From JBKBUF01 sp046290815 (GTDB lineage: Bacteria > Bacteroidota > Bacteroidia > Cytophagales > Cytophagaceae): a stretch of DNA of 44,990 nucleotides. Of the stretch, positions 33,737-43,500 are shown piece by piece (positions within the stretch are counted from its first letter, which is position 1; each line of letters begins with the position of its first letter). The DNA lies in NCBI GenBank assembly GCA_046290815.1, contig JBKBUF010000032.1, forward strand, positions 1-44,990, in the 5' to 3' direction. The notes below the pieces were generated by a model, which worked only from the letters and a program-made list of their open reading frames with translations, did not search any database and was not told the DNA's origin. The translations under genes and the position numbers were made by a program.

Positions 33737-36700
33737 ATGAAAGTCAATTTTTTATCGGGCCTTTTAATAATTGGTATCCTTATCACTTCATTTACTGCAA
33801 ATGCTCAATTAATGCTTCATCAAATTGATCCTATTCAAGGAAGAGTAGGAACAGAAGTGGCGATTTATGGAAACGGAATTACGAATCCACGTGTCTATTT
33901 CGGAACCATTGAAGCAGTAGTAAGAGGATGGACCAGTACCAAAGTTGTTGTTTACGTGCCAATGGGTGCCTCATATGACCGTATTCGTGTTCTTAATGCC
34001 GATGGTTTTTTTGGTGAAACCAATCAATATTTCAGCGTTTCAAATCCATATGAATGCGGTATCAGAGCATCTGCGATGCAGATTGAAAAACTACCTACAG
34101 GAGGAAATCGCAGAATAACCAATGCTGTAGTTGCCGATATAAATCAGGATGGGAGGGCAGACTGGATTGGGCTTGATAGTTTGGGAAGAACACCATTTTT
34201 ATTTATTAATAATAGCATCAATGGAAATTTTAATATTTCCACTGTTATTCAGGGTAGCACTTTTAATTCCAATATGGCAGGTATGGCTGCAACTGATTTT
34301 GACAAAGACGGCAGGTTTGATATAATAATCGGCAGTGAAAATTCAATCAGGTTATATAAGTATGACGGATTTAGCTTTGTTGGAAATCCATTAACCTCTT
34401 ATGCTAATAATGGCATATTAGATTTAGCAGTTACCGATTATAATAAAGATGGTTTTATGGATGTTGTCGTCCTCACATCGGCATCAGGATCGAGTAATGT
34501 CAGATATTTTAAGAATAATGGCGGGACAAGTTTATCTTTTGAAGGATCTGTCTCTTTAGGTAGCGCCCAATGTTATAAAATGCAAATTGCAGATTTGGAT
34601 AATGACGGATTTTCTGATATAGCAGTAACCAATTCAAATAAGCAATTAAGGTTTATCAGAGGTACTTTTTCTGGTTTTGATTCTAATTTTATTAATATAG
34701 AACTGGACGGCGTTCCTGCAGGGTTGGCTGTCGGAGACGTGGATATGGATGGGATACTGGATATTGTTACCTCAAGAAAATTAGACGGACAGATTTCAGT
34801 ATTTAGAGGTGTTGGAGGTGGTGGAAGTTTTAATTTTGAGCCACAGCGTAGTTTTCCGGCTATAGCAAATGCGCATTCTGTTTGTCTTTCCGATATAGAT
34901 GGAGATGATTTTCCGGAAATTTGTGTGACAGGAGGATTGTCTGAGATTGCAATAATAAGAAATATCTCCTTCCCCGGGTTTTTAGATTTTAAGGAACCTG
35001 AAATAATACCCAGCAATGTAGGTGGTACTTTGAGAAATATCTGCACCGGAGATTTGAACCATGACGGCAAACCTGATTTGCTTGTTCCTTCCTTCAATAA
35101 CGATCAGCTTTCAGCAATCATAGGCAGGGTACCTAAAGCAGGCTTTTTATCTACCACTGCAAATATCTGCAGGGGGGAGAATGTGAATCTTCCTGTTGAT
35201 CTCAATGGTATGGGTGTATTAAAACTTTTCTATTCTGAAGGAAACGGGCCTGTTGAAATGAAAGAGTTTACAACCATGGCAGCTGCGCTATCTGTGAATC
35301 CAGCCAATTCTGTTTATTATGTGTTAAGGAATATTTCAGATGAAAACTGTCTGGCCGGGTATTTATGGGAAGATTCTTCTTATGTAGATGTGAAGGTTGT
35401 ACCAAGCCCTACACTGATTTCAGGACAAACATCATTATGCTCAGGTGCAAATACTAGTTTGCTCTTCGGACCTTCCGGTAATTACAGATTTGGCTGGAAT
35501 GTTCCTGTGTTTTCTTCAGGAGAAGTTACCGGTCCAGGCGCAAGAGCCTTTTCTACAGATAACACATTAACAGGTAATTTCCATAATACCGGGATGGCTG
35601 CAGGGACAGTAACTTACAGCGTAATTGCACAGGAGAATATTGCAGGAGGGTGTTATTCAGAACCTACAGCAATAGTGGTAAATGTAGTGCCTGCACCTAT
35701 GGTAAATCCGAGCGGATCAGGAAATATATGTTCAGGACAAGCGGCAAACATTAACCTAAGCAGTAATATCGCCGGAGCTACTTTTCAATGGGATGTCCCT
35801 TCGGTGCAAAATGTAAGCGGTGCATCTGCAGGATCAGGAAACACAATACAGAATGTTCTTTCCACAATCACACCAGGTTCAGGTACTGCATTATATCCTG
35901 TACGTGCCACTGTCAATGGCTGTACCGGTCCGATACAAAATGTTGAAGTCAGAGTTTATCCTATACCTGATGTTATTACATCCGGGCCATCTACTATATG
36001 TTCAGGAAGTACAACAGCTATTTCATTAAGTTCAAGTGTTTCTCCTGTAAGCTTTTCATGGGGTGCACCACAGGTAACAGGAAATGTAACAGGTGCAGGT
36101 CCCGGTTCAGCTAATACAATTGCTCAACAGTTATCATACTCAGGATCTACTGAAGGAACAGTAAGTTATTCTATAATCGCTTCTTCCGCTCAGGGTTGTA
36201 TGTCTTCAGGAAATGTAGTAATGGTAACTGTAAAACCGGCTGTGTCTGCAGCGATCTCTGTCAGTGAAAATACAATATGTGAAGGGGGTACCACTAATTT
36301 AAATTTTGCATTTACCGGTACGGGACCCTGGAATGTTAAATACAATGAAGGGAATGTTGAATTTATTGAGAATAATATTACACAAAATCCATTTAGTAAA
36401 TCTGTCAGTCCCGCTTCTACCAGCTTATATGTTGTTACTTCAGTGGCTACACCGAATTGTACTTCAAACAGTTTTTCAAACTTCGTCCAGGTTACAGTAA
36501 ACCCTTCTCCCCAAGTTAGTTTTTCAGGTAACACCAGTATCTGTTCAGGTCAAACATCAAATATAAGTTTGTCAAGTTCTGTAGCCGGGTCAACTTTTGG
36601 CTGGCTTGCTCCGGAGATCACACCAAATGTTTCAGGAGGGCAGGCAGGTTCAGGAAATACCCTGGCTCAAACTTTTGTTAATACATCAAATGCTGCAGGT

Positions 36701-39352
36701 TCTGCCAGCTATTCGGTAAGGGCAAGTGCAGGCGGTTGTACAGGTCCTGCTACTAGCGTTCAATTGACTGTTAAACCTAATCCGGGTTTAACTATTACAG
36801 GAGATTCGGTAATTTGTTCCGGCACTGCTCTTAACCTAAATCTTTCTTCCAATTTTGCAGGCACTACATTTGGTTGGAGCGTTTCCGGTGCGACATCCAA
36901 TGTAAGTGGAGCATCCGGAGGAAGCGGAAACAATATTAACCAGGTATTGACTAATTTAAGTCAGCTGGATGGAGGAGTAAATTACAATGTCTTTGCAACC
37001 TTCAACGGATGTGTCAGTAGCAGACAGAAACCTGTAAAGGTGTTACCAAAATCAGGAGTATCTTTTGTCAGAGATGAATCCATATGTTCAGGAGAATCAG
37101 TTAATCTGCGAATTGGTCTTTCCGGTGCCGAACCTTTCTCTATTACTTATATGGAAGGACAGACAGTTAAAACCTTAAGTAACATTACCAACTCTCCTTA
37201 TCTATTTTCTGTAAATCCGACCGTGACTACGGAATATACATTGTTTGAAGTAACAGATGGAAATGGTTGTCAGGGAAATATCCAGAACCAGATTGCTACA
37301 GTAACAGTATTGCCTTTGCCAAATATTGTAGCCAATGGCGTTACATTTAATAATACACCTGCCACTACAGTATGTTCCGGAACGAGAGTGAAATTGTATG
37401 GTTCGGGAGGAAGTAACTATGTGTGGTCCGGAGGCGTGGTGAATGACCAGTTTTTCAAGCCCGCATCCAGTAATACTTATACCGTCCAAGGCACAGGAGC
37501 CAATGGATGCAAGAATACTGCATCTATTCAAATTAATGTAGTGCCGAGTCCTGTGGTAGATGCCGGTCCGAATTTGGTAATAGATCCCGGGCAGGAGGTT
37601 ACACTTACGGCAACTGGTTCCGGTGGTCCTTATATCTGGTCAGATGGAGTAACAGATGGCGTACCTTTTACACCTGAAACAGCAGGATTTTACTATGTAA
37701 GCTCTACTGCTGGTGGCTGTACTGCCAGAGACTCCATGCTTTTGGTAATAAGGTCTGCCAATCCTAATGATATAAAAGTATTTTTTGACGGACAGATCAG
37801 AACATCCGAAACTCTTATTCCGCTTGGAAATAAAACTGTCTTACAAGGGCCGTATACTTACAGTGTTACCATCCATAATAACGGATCAAGTGACTTGAAA
37901 ATTTTCGGTATATCCTTCTCGGGAGAAAGCAGCGAACAGTTTTCTCTATTCGGTTTTAATAACAATCAGATCATAAGCCCTAACTCAGAGATTACATTTA
38001 ATGTAAACTTTACACCTTTAGATACGGGTGCTAAAGAAGCCACGATGAGAATTTTTAACAATGATCCTAATAGCGGGTTGTTTAAACTTAATCTCACTGC
38101 TTATTCACCACGAATCAAACCTGTAATCACGTTTGAACATATTCCTAATCAGGAATATGGAGCCACTTTGACAATCAATCCATCTGTCAATGTTAATAGA
38201 CCACTTATCATTACAAGTTCAGATTCTGCAAGAGCAGTTCCTGTTGGAAATGATGTATTATTAAAAAGTCTGGGAGATGTAACCCTTACAGCTCTGGTAG
38301 AAGAAGATGCCTGGTATGAATCAGCTTCCGTATCGCGCGCATTTAGTATTAACCTTCCTGTAATGGGTATTTTAGGTCCGGATTTCCTAAGTCGTTCGGT
38401 TGTTAACTCGTTTGGAGTTTTTCCTGGAAAATATAACTTTAAGTATAAGTGGAGTTATGATAAAAAGAATATCAATTTCACTACCGATACTACCTCCAGA
38501 TTTGTTAAAGTTTTTGCAGATGAAACAACCTCAGATGGAAACCTTATCTGTAGTGTGTATAACAGCAATGATGAATTCCTGCAAAATCTTGAAAAACCGG
38601 TATATGTAAATAAAGCCAGAATAGTAACAAAGTTGCCGGAGATGGAATGTGATACTACAGTTCTTATTCCAAATTCTTATATAAAGAGAGTAGAGTTTGA
38701 GAAAATAAAGAACACCAGTACTTATAATGAATCAGGGATAAGTGATTTTACACAATCGGAAATTTTCACGGAGTTGTTTCTGGGAGAAAGTTATTCAGGA
38801 AAGGTTTTTGTATCCGGTCCGGATGTTATGAGGGGACTTGGGATCTGGATTGATTTCAATAATGATGGTTTATTCGGACCTGATGAATATGTTTTCAATG
38901 AGTATAAGAGTGATACCGTAATTGCCCTTTTCAATATACGGATTCCTAATGTTGAATATGCCCTTGGTGCCAGGAGAATGAGAATTAAACTGATAGAAGG
39001 CGCGCCTTTTTCATATTCCCAATCTTGTATTGAAGATTCAAAAAAAGGTGAAACAGAAGACTACAGTGTAGAAATAAAAGCCCGTCTTGCCTTGCAGGGA
39101 TCTGAAGTACTGACACCTAATGGCGATGGTAAAAATGACTGCTTTATTATCAGGGGTATGAATCCTAAAGCTTCAACAAGAAGCCTTGAGGTGTTTGATA
39201 TACTTGGTAAGTCTATTTATTCATCCAATGATTACAACAACGACTGGTGTGGTACAGATAATGACGGAAAGCTGCTTCCAAGAGGAACCTACTACTATGC
39301 GTTTAAAACCGATGGTGCATTGGTGAGGAGCTTTTTTGAAATAGTCTATTAG
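33737..39352 (+). CDS. Giant T9SS type B cargo: TIG, FG-GAP propeller, PKD/Ig-like repeats, GEVED
   Basis: This 1871-residue protein is predicted to be secreted by T9SS to the cell surface. In order it has a signal peptide (1-23), a TIG/IPT domain (about 25-105) and seven FG-GAP/VCBS repeats with Ca-binding loops such as DFDKDGRFD and DLDNDGFSD (about 132-458). About ten Ig/PKD-like modules of roughly 90 residues follow, most opening with ICSG (474-1340), then a HYDIN/choice-of-anchor D-like domain (1345-1457). A GEVED domain (about 1638-1785, IWIDFNNDGLFGPDEY and GETEDYSV) precedes the gliding-motility/type B sorting domain (1786-1871, LTPNGDGKNDCFIIRG). The next gene is a PorP/SprF homolog, the expected partner. 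The binding target is unknown; adhesion is an inference. Confidence 0.94.
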   Translation: MKVNFLSGLLIIGILITSFTANAQLMLHQIDPIQGRVGTEVAIYGNGITNPRVYFGTIEAVVRGWTSTKVVVYVPMGASYDRIRVLNADGFFGETNQYFSVSNPYECGIRASAMQIEKLPTGGNRRITNAVVADINQDGRADWIGLDSLGRTPFLFINNSINGNFNISTVIQGSTFNSNMAGMAATDFDKDGRFDIIIGSENSIRLYKYDGFSFVGNPLTSYANNGILDLAVTDYNKDGFMDVVVLTSASGSSNVRYFKNNGGTSLSFEGSVSLGSAQCYKMQIADLDNDGFSDIAVTNSNKQLRFIRGTFSGFDSNFINIELDGVPAGLAVGDVDMDGILDIVTSRKLDGQISVFRGVGGGGSFNFEPQRSFPAIANAHSVCLSDIDGDDFPEICVTGGLSEIAIIRNISFPGFLDFKEPEIIPSNVGGTLRNICTGDLNHDGKPDLLVPSFNNDQLSAIIGRVPKAGFLSTTANICRGENVNLPVDLNGMGVLKLFYSEGNGPVEMKEFTTMAAALSVNPANSVYYVLRNISDENCLAGYLWEDSSYVDVKVVPSPTLISGQTSLCSGANTSLLFGPSGNYRFGWNVPVFSSGEVTGPGARAFSTDNTLTGNFHNTGMAAGTVTYSVIAQENIAGGCYSEPTAIVVNVVPAPMVNPSGSGNICSGQAANINLSSNIAGATFQWDVPSVQNVSGASAGSGNTIQNVLSTITPGSGTALYPVRATVNGCTGPIQNVEVRVYPIPDVITSGPSTICSGSTTAISLSSSVSPVSFSWGAPQVTGNVTGAGPGSANTIAQQLSYSGSTEGTVSYSIIASSAQGCMSSGNVVMVTVKPAVSAAISVSENTICEGGTTNLNFAFTGTGPWNVKYNEGNVEFIENNITQNPFSKSVSPASTSLYVVTSVATPNCTSNSFSNFVQVTVNPSPQVSFSGNTSICSGQTSNISLSSSVAGSTFGWLAPEITPNVSGGQAGSGNTLAQTFVNTSNAAGSASYSVRASAGGCTGPATSVQLTVKPNPGLTITGDSVICSGTALNLNLSSNFAGTTFGWSVSGATSNVSGASGGSGNNINQVLTNLSQLDGGVNYNVFATFNGCVSSRQKPVKVLPKSGVSFVRDESICSGESVNLRIGLSGAEPFSITYMEGQTVKTLSNITNSPYLFSVNPTVTTEYTLFEVTDGNGCQGNIQNQIATVTVLPLPNIVANGVTFNNTPATTVCSGTRVKLYGSGGSNYVWSGGVVNDQFFKPASSNTYTVQGTGANGCKNTASIQINVVPSPVVDAGPNLVIDPGQEVTLTATGSGGPYIWSDGVTDGVPFTPETAGFYYVSSTAGGCTARDSMLLVIRSANPNDIKVFFDGQIRTSETLIPLGNKTVLQGPYTYSVTIHNNGSSDLKIFGISFSGESSEQFSLFGFNNNQIISPNSEITFNVNFTPLDTGAKEATMRIFNNDPNSGLFKLNLTAYSPRIKPVITFEHIPNQEYGATLTINPSVNVNRPLIITSSDSARAVPVGNDVLLKSLGDVTLTALVEEDAWYESASVSRAFSINLPVMGILGPDFLSRSVVNSFGVFPGKYNFKYKWSYDKKNINFTTDTTSRFVKVFADETTSDGNLICSVYNSNDEFLQNLEKPVYVNKARIVTKLPEMECDTTVLIPNSYIKRVEFEKIKNTSTYNESGISDFTQSEIFTELFLGESYSGKVFVSGPDVMRGLGIWIDFNNDGLFGPDEYVFNEYKSDTVIALFNIRIPNVEYALGARRMRIKLIEGAPFSYSQSCIEDSKKGETEDYSVEIKARLALQGSEVLTPNGDGKNDCFIIRGMNPKASTRSLEVFDILGKSIYSSNDYNNDWCGTDNDGKLLPRGTYYYAFKTDGALVRSFFEIVY

Positions 39353-39355
39353 AAA

Positions 39356-39478
39356 TTAAGAATTAAGAATTAAGAATTAAGAATGATAAATGATGAATGA
39401 TAAATGTTAAATGTTGAATGTTGTATGTTGCCAATGGCATCTTACATCCAATATCCAATATCTAACATCAACTTGAAC
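39356..39478. repeat. Composite tandem repeats between cargo and PorP/SprF genes
   Basis: AATTAAG copies (39356-39384) are followed by ATGATGA/ATGTTGA copies (39385-39430) and CCAATAT/CTAACAT units (39445-39472). The last two blocks are roughly inverse to each other and could pair. The 171-base gap shows no GC-rich terminator, so readthrough to the next gene is possible. Confidence 0.8.
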
Positions 39479-39523
39479 AATTTTCGCTTAAAGCTTTAAG
39501 CTTTCGCTAACAACTTTAATAAA

Positions 39524-40435
39524 ATGAAAAAACTTTTACCCCTGATCAGTTTATTGATCATTTCTTCTTCTGTTTTAGCCCAACCTATCAACAGGCTTTC
39601 AAACTATTACTACAACCAGATTTATTTCAATCCGGGTGCTACGGGTATGTTCGATCAGGAGCTGAATGTAAGTCTGCTCAATGCTTTCCAGTGGGTGGGT
39701 GTTAACGGCGCTCCTATGAAAACAGTGGCATGGGCAGATTTTAAATCAAGAGAAAGCGGGTTGTCTTGTGCAGTACTTTTTGACCGCATGTCTTTTGGAG
39801 CGTCTAAAAGAGTAGGAGCTTATATCAATCCCGGTTATTCCATGCTGCTAGGCTACAAACTACGTCTTTCTGTAGGACTACGTGTAGGATTCGAGCAATT
39901 GAATTTTAATCCTTCGGGACTCACCAATGTGTTCGATGAAAATGATGAAATATTAGGTACTAATTCTATCCGTCAATCATTCACTAAGGTAGGAGCAGGA
40001 ATACAATTGCGTTCTGATAAATTTCACATAGGCATTTCTTCTGCAGACCTTTTCAGGGGGGATAAAAATAATTACTACAATCCTGATACTTCCGGATTTC
40101 TGGGAACACCAAGAAACTATGTGGCCAATGTCGATTACAGAATTAAAATCAGCGATTCTTATGCTTTTGTACCAATGGCCATTGCTTACGCCTACAAAGG
40201 GCGTGAGATGGTCGCAGGAGGAGGATTTATGTTTGAGATTCAGGACTACTTCTGGGCGGGAATTAATGCCTACTCCAATAAAATAGCCAATCTTTCTCTG
40301 GGAACCCACATAAGCTCGCGAATAAGATTTGTATATTCTTATGAGATGACATTTAACAAAACACTTCCATCTAACCTTGGAAGCCATGAGATTAATTTGT
40401 TATATAGGATGGATAAGATTGTTAAAAAGAAGTAG
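39524..40435 (+). CDS. PorP/SprF-family outer-membrane protein
   Basis: This family of beta-barrel outer-membrane proteins works with T9SS to secrete and anchor type B cargo. The 303 residues have a signal peptide (LLPLISLLIISSSVLAQ), then the family signature YYYNQIYFNPGATGMFDQELNVSLLNAFQW. Beta strands follow through AGGGFMFEIQDYFWAGINAYSNK and end in HEINLLYRM. The length is typical. The placement directly after a type B cargo is the classical partner arrangement. The gene name is left blank because several paralogs usually exist. Confidence 0.94.
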   Translation: MKKLLPLISLLIISSSVLAQPINRLSNYYYNQIYFNPGATGMFDQELNVSLLNAFQWVGVNGAPMKTVAWADFKSRESGLSCAVLFDRMSFGASKRVGAYINPGYSMLLGYKLRLSVGLRVGFEQLNFNPSGLTNVFDENDEILGTNSIRQSFTKVGAGIQLRSDKFHIGISSADLFRGDKNNYYNPDTSGFLGTPRNYVANVDYRIKISDSYAFVPMAIAYAYKGREMVAGGGFMFEIQDYFWAGINAYSNKIANLSLGTHISSRIRFVYSYEMTFNKTLPSNLGSHEINLLYRMDKIVKKK

Positions 40436-40543
40436 GCGGTAAGCAGTAGGCAGTAGACAGTAATTATTACCTAATATCTAATATCTAATATCTAATATCT
40501 AATATCAACATTCAACATTTATCATTCATCATTCAACATTCAC
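40432..40543. repeat. Composite tandem repeats between PorP/SprF and CHAT genes
   Basis: CAGTAGG/CAGTAGA copies (40432-40461), about five TAATATC units (40471-40505) and ATTCAAC/ATTCATC units (40508-40543) fill the 115-base gap. They are three of the repeat families seen elsewhere in the window. Confidence 0.85.
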
Positions 40544-40550
40544 TTCACCC

Positions 40551-43500
40551 ATGAAGTTACACCTTAGTCTGATCCTGTTTTTGATTTCTCCTCTGATGTT
40601 TGCAAATACTCATGCAGATAAGAAGAAGGTTGCTATAGCTTATGAAAAATATCTGTACGGATATTATGATGAGTGTAAAATCATCACTTCAGGAATTTCC
40701 AAGTCTGCTGCATTTTCTAAAGATCCGCATACTGCCGGTGATGCTTTCTTTTTAAGGGCAGCAAGTTATTTCAGACATGCAGAGATAGATGCATATAATA
40801 AAATTGTAAAGGAATGGATCGGACTGATGACGCAGTCAGGTTCAGATACAGTGAAATTTTTAAGTTCAGTTAAACTGGCCCAACTGCTTTTAGAGGTAGG
40901 AGACGTGAAACGGGCAGATAGTGTTATTTCAAAATTTGACATAAGGCTGGAGAAGCATTACCAGGATGATGCAGATTACCTGAAGGCAAAATTGTATCAG
41001 ATGAAAGGCGAAATTACATTATCAGACAATCTGCTGTCTCAGCTAATAAGTACAAAGAGGAATTATTTTTATAACAATGCAAAAAAGGAAACATTGCTGA
41101 CAGGCATCAATGATAATAACAGAGTTTATGCTGATATTTTTTGTTTAAAGATCAAAAGCTTCATCCTTCGCGGAGAACCGGATTCTGCGCTGATAAACAT
41201 TGTTTTTTATTCTGACTGGCTCAGGAAAAATTTTGCTGAGAAATATTACCTGAGGGAGATGGATATTCTTTCAGGTGATATAGCCATTTTGAAGAATAAC
41301 TCGCGCGAAGCGTACAGCTTTTATACTAAGTCGTACGAGAACCCGAATTTCACAGATGTGGAATACAAAAAGCTTAGCCTGATGATGCGTAATATTCTGC
41401 TTGCTGACAGGTTGGGCTATTCAGACGAATCCGGCAGGTTGATGAGGCGGCTCCAGATGAATGCAAGTATCAGCTCAGGTAAAAAAGAACCATTTGAGTT
41501 TGTCTATGAACAGACGCTGGCTATGCTTACCCTGGAGAAAAGTAATGTTTCAAAAGTAGAATCCAGACTTAAACACTTTTCCGCTCACTATAATAAACTT
41601 CCGGTATGGGGTGCGCTTAGAATAGAATTTTCTTCTATAGAATCTTCTATTTGGTTTTATAAACCAAAGTTTAATATTCTGAATGCACTTGATTCTGTTG
41701 CAGATCTATATTCTGTTTCCCTCGCTCCAGGGCATGAATATTCCGGAAGGATTATGCTGGATAAGATTAATTATGAGATTAACTATGGGCAAGGTTTGAA
41801 AAACGTCAGTGAGGACCTCAATGCTTTCAATGAAAACTTCATAAAAAAAGGATATGGAGGAGAATTCCTTCTAAGATATTATAATCTATCAGGTTCGTAC
41901 CACCTTCTGCTGGATGATGTAAAAAAGGCAGCGTTGTTTGCTGAAAAAGCTTATACTTATTCCAAAAGGATATATAGTCCTGCATCGGGAAAGAAGTTTT
42001 ACTACCAGGCATTGTATACAGAAAGACTTTATGAAAGCGGAGACTATGCAGCCTTCAATAAGGAGTATACACAATTAAAGAGTTCTTTTAATAATGTAGA
42101 GTGGAGTAGTCTGGAAGAAAAACTACACACTTATCTGGTGATGTCAGAGATTTACAAGCTGTTGGGCGAGAATGATGAGAATAAAGCTGCTTTTATGAAA
42201 TTTATTGACAAGATGCAGGAGTCAGGGAGAGAAAATTTTTATGAGCGTGCAAAGACCGAGCAGCATATTGGATATCTTAATTATACTTCCGGCAACATCT
42301 ATAAAGCTGACAAGTATTTGAAAAAGGCTTTTGAAACCAACAAGTATTTACTTCAGGAAAATAGCGTAGGATTAATAGAAAACTATCTTCTGATAGCCGA
42401 TCTTGAACTATCCAAGGGAAATATCAGCGAAGCAGGAAAGAGTCTTGAGAAAGCCTCAGAGATTATTTCAGAGGCTTACGGTACAGGTAACATGATTTAT
42501 GTTGAGTACCTCGAAAACCAGGCTGAATATGCATTGACCATAGGTGACCTGAAAAAGGCTGATGAGTATATTCAATTGGCACAGAAGTTTATCACAGGTA
42601 AGTTCAGTGCCAATGATATCAGGAATGTCCCTTTCCTTGTGGCCAGAGCAGAGATTATTGCATCTAATGACAAGGATAAAAAAGAGTTGAAGAAAATTCA
42701 GGGTTTGTACAGTGATGCATTGAAAATTTTAAAGGCAAGTATAGGAACTGAAAACGGCAGATATATGGAAGTGCTGAAAGAATATGCCGAATATCAGATA
42801 CGGATTCAGAAATATCCTTCAGCCGATAGTATGCTGAATGTGGTGGAAGCCTACTGGAAAAACAGACTTGGGAATGATAATCACAAAGTACTGGAAGTAT
42901 ATACCTTGCGTGCAAATATCGCCTATGAAAGCGGAGATATGGCCAAATCCCGTAGCCTGTATCAGAATGTAAAAGACATAGCAGGCTCGGTTTATGGTAA
43001 AAACAGTTCGTATTATACATCAGCTGTAGCAGGGCAGGCCAAGGTAGCTTACATGCTTAAGAAACCTGATGAAGCCTTGAATCTGATGGAGGAGATACTG
43101 CCACAGTATATGAAGTTCGTTTCTTCCAATTTCAGTGCAATGAGCTTCAGGGAAAAGTCAAAGTACTGGAACAACATAAGAGAAGAATTTGAATTTTATG
43201 AATTTCTGGTACTGACCAACAAAGATCTGAGAGATAAAAATGCAGCAAAGGCATATGAGTATGTTATTGCAACCAAAGGAATACTTTTGTCCAACAACAT
43301 TAAGATAAAACAAAATATTCTAGCAAGTAAAGACAGCGTACTGATCAATACTTACAATGAGTGGATAGATCTGAAGGAATATTATACTTCAGCCTCATCA
43401 CTTTCAAAATCAGAATTGGAGGCGCAGGGAATAGATCTGAAAGCGATAGAAGCAAGCATAGAGAAAAAGGAGAAATACCTCAGTCATAAATCAGACCTTT

